This document shows positions 6,320 through 13,445 of a stretch of DNA of 15,669 nucleotides, in pieces. Positions within the stretch are counted from its first letter, which is position 1; every line of letters begins with the position of its first letter. The notes under the pieces were generated by a model. That model was not told the origin of the DNA. It ran no database searches and saw nothing but the letters and a program-made list of their open reading frames with translations. This DNA comes from Gammaproteobacteria bacterium. GTDB taxonomy: Bacteria; Pseudomonadota; Gammaproteobacteria; Pseudomonadales; Pseudohongiellaceae. The translations under genes were made by a program, and so were the position numbers. The stretch spans positions 3,290 to 18,958 of the forward strand of contig DMJN01000282.1 of assembly GCA_003451715.1 (NCBI GenBank). Direction: 5' to 3'.

Positions 6320-8857
6320 TCAGTCGACCGAAGGATCGACTGCTGCATTGTTATTGTTCTCAGCCAGTTGAAACGGGGCCCGACTCATCTTGAACGCCGG
6401 ACTCTCCACGATTCCCAGTATGATCGCCGACCAGCTGTAATCTTCTTCCGATGCATTCCGTACGATCTGTCTTACTACGGGCTGGTCATAGTATTCGACG
6501 CGGCGCCCGAGGGCGTAGGTCATCAGTTTCTCTGTCAGTGTATGGGCAAAGCGACCGGGACGATCCAGCATCCAGTCCCGCAAGTCGGCATAACCAGCAA
6601 ACTCCACGCCACCCGGATAATTGCCATTGGGATCCACAGGATTACCCACTTCGTCGAACTCACGCCAGGCACCAATGACGTCGAAATTTTCCAGCGCGAA
6701 GCCAATTGGATCGATCACGGTATGACAGGATGAACAGATTGGATCGGCCCGGTGTTGTGCCAGTCGCTCACGAATCGAAGCCGGTGCTTCACCCGAGCCC
6801 GCTTCCGGAAGAATCGGTACATTCGGTGGTGGTGGTGGTGGTGGCGTGCCGAGCATATTGTCCAACAGCCACTTGCCGCGCAATACCGGTGAAGTCCGGC
6901 CCGGATAAGACGTTACGGTTAACAGGGCTCCCTGTGCCAAAAGCCCGCCACGCTGTGTTGTATCCGGCAACCTCACCCTACGGAAACGACTGCCATAGAC
7001 GCCTTCCACGCCGTAGTGCCTGGCGAGCCGTTCATTCACGAAAGTGTAGTCTGCGCCTAACAGTTCCAGGATACTGGAGTCAGTTTGCAGAGTCTCGGCA
7101 ATAAACAGTTCAGTCTCGCGACCGAAGGCCTCAATAAGACTCACATCGTATTGCGGAAACAGCACCGTATTGATATTCACTTCATCGAGACGTCTCAAAT
7201 TGAGCCACTGGGCTGCAAAGTCGTCTACCAGCGTCTTCACACCACGCTGGTCCGCCAGCATGCGCCGCACCTGCTGCCGGTAGATGGATGGATCGGAGAG
7301 CCTGCCCTGTTCTGCCAGCGCCAGCAGAGTCTCATCCGGTGCGCTACTCCACAGGAAGAAAGCCAGTCGTGAAGCCAATTCAAGATCGCTGAGTTCAAAC
7401 AGAGCTGCAGCGGTGGTCTGCAGGGGCGCATCGTAGCTGCGGATCAGAAAATCCGGATCACTGAGCATGAATTCCAGGGCGAATTGAATGCCGGAGTCGA
7501 AGTTACCCCCCTGCTCGCGACCCTGGTTGAAGAATTCCAGCAGCAATTCAGCATCGCTGTCAGTTACGCTGCGTCGGTAGGCCTGGCGTGCCATGCGGGT
7601 CAGAATCTCTGCAGCACAGGCACTCTCTTCTGCCTGACGTTCGGGATAGCAGGAGAAGATTAACTGGCGACTGGGTGATTCTCCGAAGCCCACTTGCGCG
7701 CCGGCATCGAGGTAAGGTCCGCCGATTTCCACGGCGTGCACTTTCTGATAGGCAAGGTAGGCCTCGGAGTTTGCCGGCAGTCGTCCGCCCTGCCGGGGCT
7801 GGGGAATTTCCTCTTCTTCAACCTGCTGCCTGATGTAGGAAACTGTTACCGAATGAGGACCAGCCTGCACCGGCACGCGCACCTGAAGGCCTGCAGTTGC
7901 CTCGTAAAGCATGTACTGTTCCCAGTCGATGCTGCCAGGTTCGCCGGTGCCACTGAAGCTTAATGGCGTGGGCGTTCCCGGTGCTTCGCCGCCCACGCTA
8001 AAGCGCTCCAGCAGGCGACCGTCCAGACGTACATCGAGTTGCTGAGCCCAGCCCAGCCCTTTAACGTAATCCTGGTAATTGGTTTCGAGTTCGATCTTGA
8101 TCTGGTACTCGCCATCGACGGGGAAATCGTGGGTCACCGAGATGCCGCCACGAGACCCGAATGGCATGTCTTCGGTCTGGCGCCAGTCCTGGCTCATATA
8201 AAGCGGGGTCTCGTAGGTGGTGACGCTGAGATTGGCTGGAGGCAATCCTGTTGCCAATCGTGTTACCTGCCGGGCCACCGACATGTAGCGCTCCATGTGG
8301 GCGGTTGAGAATGGCAGCGCCGCGGCGATGTTATCGAAACTACCGTCGGCGGTTGGATCGCCGGGCAACAGATCCATGACATCGACACTAAGACCTAACA
8401 GATCATTAATCGTATTGTTGTATTCATACCGGTTCATCCGATGCAGTGGAGTGACACGACCGGGATCGGGATTGGCTGCCCAGGCCTGATCGAGTTCAGA
8501 TTCCAACCAACCGGTCATAATTCCGTAGGTTTCGAAACTCGGCCTTGGCATATCCGAGGGAGGCATCATGTGAGCGCGCAGTTTCTTCACTACCGCTTCA
8601 AGGATTTCAGAGTGTGCACCGGGATTCGCGAAGTCGATTTGCTGTAGCGACAGACCGCCGGTCGCCAGCGTATCGCTATGACAGGCCAGACAATAGGAAT
8701 TTACCATCTGCTGCATGTCGTTGACGCCGAAGGCCTGCTGTGCAGCAGCGGAATTACCAAAGGGCTGAAGGGGATTCAGGACTCCAGACAGAGCCGCCAA
8801 CAGCGTCACGATGAACGTGCCGCCCATAGCAACCCATTTCCTGCATCTCAAGCGCAT
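6320..8857 (-). CDS. DUF1592-type multidomain protein with two CxxCH haem motifs
   Basis: An 845-aa exported protein. Order of parts: N-terminal signal/anchor (about 8-40); a cytochrome c-like segment with CLACH (56-60) and a possible Met ligand in HMMPP (96-100); DUF1587 (about 137-200, HRMNRYEYNNTINDLLG); a beta-rich segment (about 215-385) that looks like a carbohydrate-binding sandwich; DUF1595 (about 400-475, with the conserved Cys403/Cys414 pair); DUF1592 (about 488-615, ELASRLAFFLWSSAPDE); DUF1588 (about 635-735) with a seven-proline run at 672-678 and the second haem motif CSSCH (708-712); and DUF1585 (about 768-832). This full order is the normal one for the family, so the gene is intact. 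The proline run is a family trait, not a mutation hotspot. Start: ATG with AGGAG at 8863-8867. It heads the putative operon. Activity is unknown; the haem motifs and CBM-like part suggest redox chemistry on a polymer or glycan. Confidence 0.93.
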   Translation of the reverse strand: MRLRCRKWVAMGGTFIVTLLAALSGVLNPLQPFGNSAAAQQAFGVNDMQQMVNSYCLACHSDTLATGGLSLQQIDFANPGAHSEILEAVVKKLRAHMMPPSDMPRPSFETYGIMTGWLESELDQAWAANPDPGRVTPLHRMNRYEYNNTINDLLGLSVDVMDLLPGDPTADGSFDNIAAALPFSTAHMERYMSVARQVTRLATGLPPANLSVTTYETPLYMSQDWRQTEDMPFGSRGGISVTHDFPVDGEYQIKIELETNYQDYVKGLGWAQQLDVRLDGRLLERFSVGGEAPGTPTPLSFSGTGEPGSIDWEQYMLYEATAGLQVRVPVQAGPHSVTVSYIRQQVEEEEIPQPRQGGRLPANSEAYLAYQKVHAVEIGGPYLDAGAQVGFGESPSRQLIFSCYPERQAEESACAAEILTRMARQAYRRSVTDSDAELLLEFFNQGREQGGNFDSGIQFALEFMLSDPDFLIRSYDAPLQTTAAALFELSDLELASRLAFFLWSSAPDETLLALAEQGRLSDPSIYRQQVRRMLADQRGVKTLVDDFAAQWLNLRRLDEVNINTVLFPQYDVSLIEAFGRETELFIAETLQTDSSILELLGADYTFVNERLARHYGVEGVYGSRFRRVRLPDTTQRGGLLAQGALLTVTSYPGRTSPVLRGKWLLDNMLGTPPPPPPPNVPILPEAGSGEAPASIRERLAQHRADPICSSCHTVIDPIGFALENFDVIGAWREFDEVGNPVDPNGNYPGGVEFAGYADLRDWMLDRPGRFAHTLTEKLMTYALGRRVEYYDQPVVRQIVRNASEEDYSWSAIILGIVESPAFKMSRAPFQLAENNNNAAVDPSVD

Positions 8858-9076
8858 AGTGACTCCTGCAACGGGGCCGGATTTCGGGCAATTCAGGCAG
8901 TTTGGCGGGTTTTTTTACGCCTGCAACAACTAGCTGCCTGCTGTGCCTCTCATTTATTATTCAACTGACTTGAAAACACTACCTCAGGCAAGTTTTTACT
9001 GCAATATCAAACGCAAACAAAGAGCAACAAAGGCCGCTCTACAGCAGCGAAAAATACCGCCTGATTCACCCCAAGA

Positions 9077-10021
9077 CTAGGAGTCTCCAGTCTCTAGTCC
9101 ATAGTCACCGCCAGACTCCAGCCAGGCTGCACAATCTGCAGGCAAGGTGCTCTCCATCGCCTGCCGATAAAGCGCGAGTTCGTCTTCGCTCAGGATGTCT
9201 TTCCAGCGACCGTTGGTGGCCTTGTATAAGAAGGTATCACTGCCGCCCTTGAACATAACATCGAACATAGGTTCCAGCACCTTCTCCGGATTCGCCTTGA
9301 CGGTTTCGAACTGGCACTCATGAACAACGCTCGGCCAGCGCTCTTCTGGTACTTCGATCTCAAGATAGGCCGCCAGCACTCGCATCTGTCCCTCGAGATC
9401 GGCGCGCAAGTCGTTGTAGTGAATGAGATGGATATTCGGCAGGTGTCGAAACTCCCACCAGGTCTTGGCATGGTGCAAATGCGACCAATAAGGATAACCA
9501 TCATTCTCCCACTCGAACCAGCCACGGCTTATCCAATTTTTCCAGAGCGTATGAATATCACCATCGTTCTCTGGAAATGGATCGCCTACCCGTCCCGGCA
9601 GGCCATTTATGGCCTCATAAAACTGCACCGTGTGCCCACCGTAATGATTCACCAGTGACATGAAGACATCTCTGGGGTCTCGCCCGACGACAACATATTT
9701 AAGCTCTTCGAAATAGGGCAGCCCGTCCAGTGCCAGGTGTGTCTTAATACAGCGCCGATGGGTCTGTGCTTCCAGAGTCGCCAGAGTCTCATCCAGTGGC
9801 GACAGGCGCATGTCCAGCCAGGGAGATATGGAACTCACCGACCCGGGCATGTCATCGTTGGGAAACAGCAGGTTGGTGACAATAGTCTGGGTTAGCGTAG
9901 TCCCCGCCTTGTAGGAAGTGGAAATCACAATATCACCCGATCGCGGTTGGAAATTATCCCAATGGCGTGTATCGAGGTGATGGTTTTGGTAGATGTGGCG
10001 TAGCTCAGGTGTATCAGACAT
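9077..10021 (-). CDS. PAPS-dependent sulfotransferase
   Basis: A 314-aa cytosolic enzyme of the Sulfotransfer_1 family (PF00685 type), moving sulfate from PAPS to a hydroxyl or amine acceptor. The 5'-phosphosulfate loop is STSYKAGTTLTQ (34-45, Lys38); KTHLALDGLPY (93-103) holds the catalytic-type His95; the 3'-phosphate motif is GRDPRDVFMSL (113-123, Arg114 and Ser122); and GRWKDILS (271-278) matches the C-terminal nucleotide loop. Length is normal for the family and no key residue is missing. The frame is open up to 10111, but ATG 10021 has AAGGGA 5 nt upstream and starts where homologous proteins do. It lacks a signal peptide, unlike nearly all neighbours. No PAPS synthesis gene is in view and the acceptor cannot be told. 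The last codons lie in a degenerate 7-bp repeat. Confidence 0.92.
   Translation of the reverse strand: MSDTPELRHIYQNHHLDTRHWDNFQPRSGDIVISTSYKAGTTLTQTIVTNLLFPNDDMPGSVSSISPWLDMRLSPLDETLATLEAQTHRRCIKTHLALDGLPYFEELKYVVVGRDPRDVFMSLVNHYGGHTVQFYEAINGLPGRVGDPFPENDGDIHTLWKNWISRGWFEWENDGYPYWSHLHHAKTWWEFRHLPNIHLIHYNDLRADLEGQMRVLAAYLEIEVPEERWPSVVHECQFETVKANPEKVLEPMFDVMFKGGSDTFLYKATNGRWKDILSEDELALYRQAMESTLPADCAAWLESGGDYGLETGDS
9082..9109. repeat. Degenerate 7-bp repeat in the 3' end of the sulfotransferase gene
   Basis: Four consecutive 7-bp units all begin AGTC: AGTCTCC, AGTCTCT, AGTCCAT and AGTCACC. They encode the C-terminal Asp/Gly-rich tail (about residues 305-313) just before the stop codon at 9077. 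Seven is not a multiple of three, so expansion would alter the tail and move the stop. The core GTCTCT is shared with the pure heptamer tract at 1-49, also at a gene's 3' end. Confidence 0.6.
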
Positions 10022-10026
10022 TGTTT

Positions 10027-10032
10027 TCCCTT
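10027..10032 (-). promoter_or_regulatory. Shine-Dalgarno site deciding the sulfotransferase start
   Basis: AAGGGA lies 5 nt upstream of ATG 10021. It argues against the upstream in-frame start at 10111, whose extra 30 residues are Arg-rich and resemble no sulfotransferase N-terminus. Confidence 0.65.
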
Positions 10033-10122
10033 TTGTAATTCTTATTTCGCGCCAGGCCATTCTCTGAACAGATCCCTGCCACCGCAAGAGCCTGGGCTGG
10101 ATGTCCATCAAGAATAGCTGGT

Positions 10123-11544
10123 CTATTGGGGCGGCGGGTACCGGTAGCGCATGGTTACATCACGAATTTCTCGCCACCTGCCATTGACATAGCTGGGACG
10201 AAACTGCATGTCCCGAATAGCATCCTGCGCATCACGACGTGCCCGGACGGTGTCGGGCACAGCCTCCTGAGCACGGGGAGTTCTCGATTTACCTACGGAG
10301 TCTATCGTGAATTGCAGGCTCACTGAAATGAGTTCCTCATTCAATGGCTCGATCAATTCCGGCATAGCCGGGCGATGCGCGAAGGGTAGCGATTCGTTCC
10401 AGGCGATGAAGTCGCCCATATGCACAGTTATGACTCTGTTTTCACCCTCCTGCTCCTTCGTGTTTACGGCGTAACCCGTTGTAGTCTGTTGTGCCATGGC
10501 TGCATCGAGTGAAAGGTAATACTCAGAAATCGGCAATACCACGGGTCGCTGGAAGAACGCGTCAATTTTAGCCTGATCTATTCCTGCCTCCTGTAACATC
10601 TCCATGGCATCGCGGTATGTACTAGCGGAGTTGCCACGGGATCTGGTCGCCACCCGCCCTCCAAATGACGAATTGCTGTATTCCCTCATCAGCAACTGGA
10701 AATCGGCAACGTAGAGCTTTGCCATTGCCTCTGCTTCCGGATTATCCAGAGTCTCGACTATTTCCTGTATACGCTCTACCACGTTAAACCCTTCTCGCAG
10801 GTAGCTAATCTGTCCCCTGGCCTCCCTTCTGGCGATATCTCTGCGTGCGGCGTGACCCAGTTCATCTGTTGAACTGAGAAAAGCCTTTATCCGATGTTGA
10901 TCGACGGCATAACCGTACAGCCAGGGAATCAACTCCACGCCATTTTCGCCGAACTCCCGCTCTGCACGCGAAATGATATCTTTCTGAATTTCTCTGGATT
11001 CCAGAAAATGCGTGACGCGCCTACGCGGTTCATCGGCATAGACGGCAGCCTGATGCCAGGTCCGCAGCTCCTCCAGCGATGCTAGCCGAGTCGTCGCATC
11101 AACCTCGGGGTTTTGTGTGTGTAGCAGGTGAATGAGCTCGAAACGATCGGTGACAGAGCCCCATCGCTGCAGGCGAATATCATTGCTGATCAACTCTGTC
11201 AGCACTGTGATTTGATTTAAGGTGGAGGGTCCTTCCAGAGTATGTAGCAATTGCAGGCGCCGGTTGAGCAGGCCGCTCACTTCCTCGAAATCACCTGCCT
11301 CAATGTGCAGATCGGTTAATCCCTGCAAAGGTTCTAACAAAGCCTGATGGAAAGGACCAAACTCTGATTCCAACGCAATGATCTGTTCATCGAACAGCGC
11401 TATTTGCTGTTGCAGCCGCGTGCTGGTTTCAAGTGCAGACTCTTCACGCAATTCCTGCGCAGAAGAAGATTCTACCACTAGTACTGGTTGCCAGAGCAGC
11501 AACAGGCAGAGCGAAATCAATCCGGCGAATCGCAAGAGAGCCAT
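10123..11544 (-). CDS. Secreted TPR-like protein with a TonB-like C-terminal domain
   Basis: A 473-aa exported protein with a Sec signal peptide (1-30, ending SSSAQ). Residues 40-145 are helical, and the segment GPFHQALLEPLQGLTDLHIEAGDF (63-86) with what follows has the look of TPR pairs. A long helical, charged middle follows (150-330). Residues about 404-471 match the TonB C-terminal fold: VSLQFTIDSVGKSR, then an AIRDMQFRPSYVNGRW stretch, the usual place for the 'rfxPaxxnG' signature. There is no N-terminal anchor plus Pro-rich spacer as in true TonB, so it would not energise an outer-membrane receptor. The domain probably serves as a binding module in the periplasm. ATG 11544 has GGGA about 9 nt upstream and a good promoter beyond it, so this gene is likely transcribed on its own. 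Family membership is moderately sure; role unknown. Confidence 0.85.
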   Translation of the reverse strand: MALLRFAGLISLCLLLLWQPVLVVESSSAQELREESALETSTRLQQQIALFDEQIIALESEFGPFHQALLEPLQGLTDLHIEAGDFEEVSGLLNRRLQLLHTLEGPSTLNQITVLTELISNDIRLQRWGSVTDRFELIHLLHTQNPEVDATTRLASLEELRTWHQAAVYADEPRRRVTHFLESREIQKDIISRAEREFGENGVELIPWLYGYAVDQHRIKAFLSSTDELGHAARRDIARREARGQISYLREGFNVVERIQEIVETLDNPEAEAMAKLYVADFQLLMREYSNSSFGGRVATRSRGNSASTYRDAMEMLQEAGIDQAKIDAFFQRPVVLPISEYYLSLDAAMAQQTTTGYAVNTKEQEGENRVITVHMGDFIAWNESLPFAHRPAMPELIEPLNEELISVSLQFTIDSVGKSRTPRAQEAVPDTVRARRDAQDAIRDMQFRPSYVNGRWREIRDVTMRYRYPPPQ

Positions 11545-11574
11545 TGTGATTATCCCGCTGTGAATATGTTAGTG

Positions 11575-11602
11575 ATTATCGCCCAATCTACACCATTGTA
11601 AA
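11575..11602 (-). promoter_or_regulatory. Sigma-70-like promoter of the TPR/TonB-like gene
   Basis: In the direction of transcription, TTTACA (11597-11602) is followed after 16 bp by GATAAT (11575-11580), five of six matches to each consensus box. Transcription would begin near 11568, leaving a leader of about 25 nt before ATG 11544. The -10 box is part of a 9-bp word, GATAATCAC, that recurs at 11546-11554 next to the start codon. Confidence 0.6.
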
Positions 11603-11605
11603 TGC

Positions 11606-11641
11606 CTGCTCTCGGTGAAAATCCACTGTTTTCTAGAGCAG
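11606..11641. repeat. Interrupted dyad just upstream of the promoter
   Basis: CTGCTCT (11606-11612) pairs with AGAGCAG (11635-11641), and inside it GAAAA (11617-11621) pairs with TTTTC (11629-11633) around a 7-nt loop. The dyad ends 3 bp from the -35 box, a usual place for an activator site. It could equally be an RNA stem after the upstream gene. Confidence 0.5.
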
Positions 11642-11652
11642 AATTGGCTGTA

Positions 11653-11671
11653 GGCCCCTTTGGACGGGGCC
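11653..11671 (-). terminator. GC-rich hairpin after the VCBS-repeat gene (possible terminator)
   Basis: A perfect 6-bp stem, GGCCCC/GGGGCC, closes a 7-nt loop and begins about 27 nt after the stop codon at 11698. No T-run follows on either strand, so it is not a textbook intrinsic terminator. It may act as a 3' stabiliser or as a weak or factor-aided terminator ahead of the next gene's promoter. Confidence 0.4.
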
Positions 11672-11697
11672 ATATGCTTGTTCAGAGGATTCCTAAG

Positions 11698-13263
11698 CTA
11701 TTGAGCGATGAGTGCAGTCACCCGATGCTGCTCAGTTGTAGACCGATGATGCATGATGATGTCTTGCTTGCCGTCCTTGTTGATGTCACTCAACCATGTA
11801 TATTCCTCGCCAGCCATAGCAACCGCTATCTTCTGCGGACGCCTGTCGAACACATCAGTTCCCGGCACGCCGGGATAGACCTGCATTTCTTCTTGCCCCC
11901 GGCCCACCAGCAAATCCGCGTGCCGATCGCCGTTTACTTCCCCGATCAATATAGGCGGGTAGAGTATGCCTTTCTCACCTGACACGCCGGGAGCATGGGC
12001 TGGGATTTTCAGAGAAGCATTTGGTTTGCTGGGAAAGCTGCCACTATCCATGCGATAAAACTCGAGCTGCAATGCCACGGAACTTGTAAGCACTCCGCGA
12101 GCAATCATGCTAATCATTCTAAATACACCGATCTTGAGGGTAGTGAACATCACGTCTAACTGACCGTCCTGTTCGAAGTCGAACTGCTGCAAGCCGAAGG
12201 GAACTCCACTGGATAGAATTGTGGCGCCGACATCCGGGGAAAAGTCGATACCTTGGGCTGCTAGTGCGCCGAAATGCACTTCGTAGGCAGAGTGCACGCT
12301 CCACATACTCTCGATATCCAGCGAGAAGACCACCAGGTCGGCAACGTGGTCAGCGTTTACATCGGCAAAAGAGTGCAACACCCTCCCAACCGGTAGACCA
12401 ACCAGTTGCTGATCACGACGCCGTCGGTGAAGCTCCTGAGGAGCGGCAAGGTAGCTGGGATCGGCAGAGTCGAATGTCACATCGACAGCAAACGTCTCAG
12501 CAACAGGGTCGAACAATCCCTGCTCGTTCTGATAGTGAATAGCGAAATGATCATGGTTCCAGAACACCAGGTCACTGCGACTGTCCATGTTGTAGTCAAG
12601 CTCGTGAATACCGCTCTCATTCCAGGGCTTGTATCGATATCCGTCAGCCCGGTAGACCTTGTTCATATTAACGGGTGGACCCATCCTGATGGGATCGGCA
12701 AATCTGCCGCCGTCGATCTGGACGTACACCCAGGTGCCCATACCGTCTGGCACCACCAGGTCGTCGCGTCCGTCATGGTTTACATCCCGAGAGATATCGA
12801 CATGGGGAATTTCATCACCGGGAGGCGGGTTGATGTTGGCATTCACTGATAGCAGTGAGCGTTCCGCTGCCGACTCTGGATCGAACCAGTTCAGGCGACC
12901 GCGCTCATAGGTGATCAATCGATCCTGCCCACCGATGCTGACTACATCGACGAACAACACGTCGCGGCGCAGGCTTGCTTCGACGAATGGCTCCCAGGCA
13001 GCGTTGTCGAATCTGAAGATACGCAGGGAGCGGCTGCCATTCTCGTCGATGTGCACCACTGCGAGATCGGCGATAGCGTTATCGAGAAGAAATCCCGTCA
13101 ATACTGTCTGTTGCCCAGCGGAGCCAGTGGTAGTTTCGTATTCGTCGAAAAGCAGATCTTCGGCCGCATTCGCTGCGAATCCGGGCAGGAAAATTCCAGA
13201 AACGAAAAGATAGAACAGGCTGTGATAACAGCATTTCAAGCAGTCAATAAATGCTTTGTGCAT
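11698..13263 (-). CDS. Secreted FG-GAP/VCBS-repeat beta-propeller protein
   Basis: A 521-aa exported protein with a signal peptide (about 1-33, ending AANA). Six Asp-rich loops of the FG-GAP/VCBS type recur: DVNHDGRDD (160-168), DYNMDSRSD (223-231), DVNADHVAD (301-309), DFEQDGQLD (362-370), EVNGDRHAD (442-450) and DINKDGKQD (493-501). Such loops usually bind Ca2+ between blades of an integrin-alpha-like propeller. Two loops are degenerate at the Gly position. No enzyme domain is attached, so a surface or periplasmic binding role is likely. The ATG at 13263 has no visible Shine-Dalgarno site, but it precedes the signal peptide and no other in-frame ATG exists before about residue 175. Three Cys in the first 12 residues are unusual for a leader. 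No link to its neighbours is evident. Confidence 0.88.
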   Translation of the reverse strand: MHKAFIDCLKCCYHSLFYLFVSGIFLPGFAANAAEDLLFDEYETTTGSAGQQTVLTGFLLDNAIADLAVVHIDENGSRSLRIFRFDNAAWEPFVEASLRRDVLFVDVVSIGGQDRLITYERGRLNWFDPESAAERSLLSVNANINPPPGDEIPHVDISRDVNHDGRDDLVVPDGMGTWVYVQIDGGRFADPIRMGPPVNMNKVYRADGYRYKPWNESGIHELDYNMDSRSDLVFWNHDHFAIHYQNEQGLFDPVAETFAVDVTFDSADPSYLAAPQELHRRRRDQQLVGLPVGRVLHSFADVNADHVADLVVFSLDIESMWSVHSAYEVHFGALAAQGIDFSPDVGATILSSGVPFGLQQFDFEQDGQLDVMFTTLKIGVFRMISMIARGVLTSSVALQLEFYRMDSGSFPSKPNASLKIPAHAPGVSGEKGILYPPILIGEVNGDRHADLLVGRGQEEMQVYPGVPGTDVFDRRPQKIAVAMAGEEYTWLSDINKDGKQDIIMHHRSTTEQHRVTALIAQ

Positions 13264-13445
13264 AATTAGGGTGAGCCCGAGAAGGTGGTTATCCCGGGGA
13301 ATTGTCGACGCCGGAGAGTCACATCACAACCATAACAGTAAAAGTATCGAAATATGCTACCGAAGGTGGCAGAACCCAGGCAAGGGAACCGATTTGGAGA
13401 TATCATACCGGCACCTAGGTCGAAGACTGCTATGGATTGAAAATA

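Noticed and set aside
6829..6852. GGT repeat tract as a possible unstable microsatellite
   Set aside because: It encodes the seven-proline run that is a conserved feature of DUF1588 domains, so selection on the protein explains it.
8897..8924. Hairpin with A/T run in the leader of the DUF1592 gene, as a terminator
   Set aside because: The stem is only two 4-bp arms sharing a base and broken by a 3-nt bulge, and the T-run lies in the loop on the plus strand where no gene ends. No good promoter was found in this 219-bp gap either.
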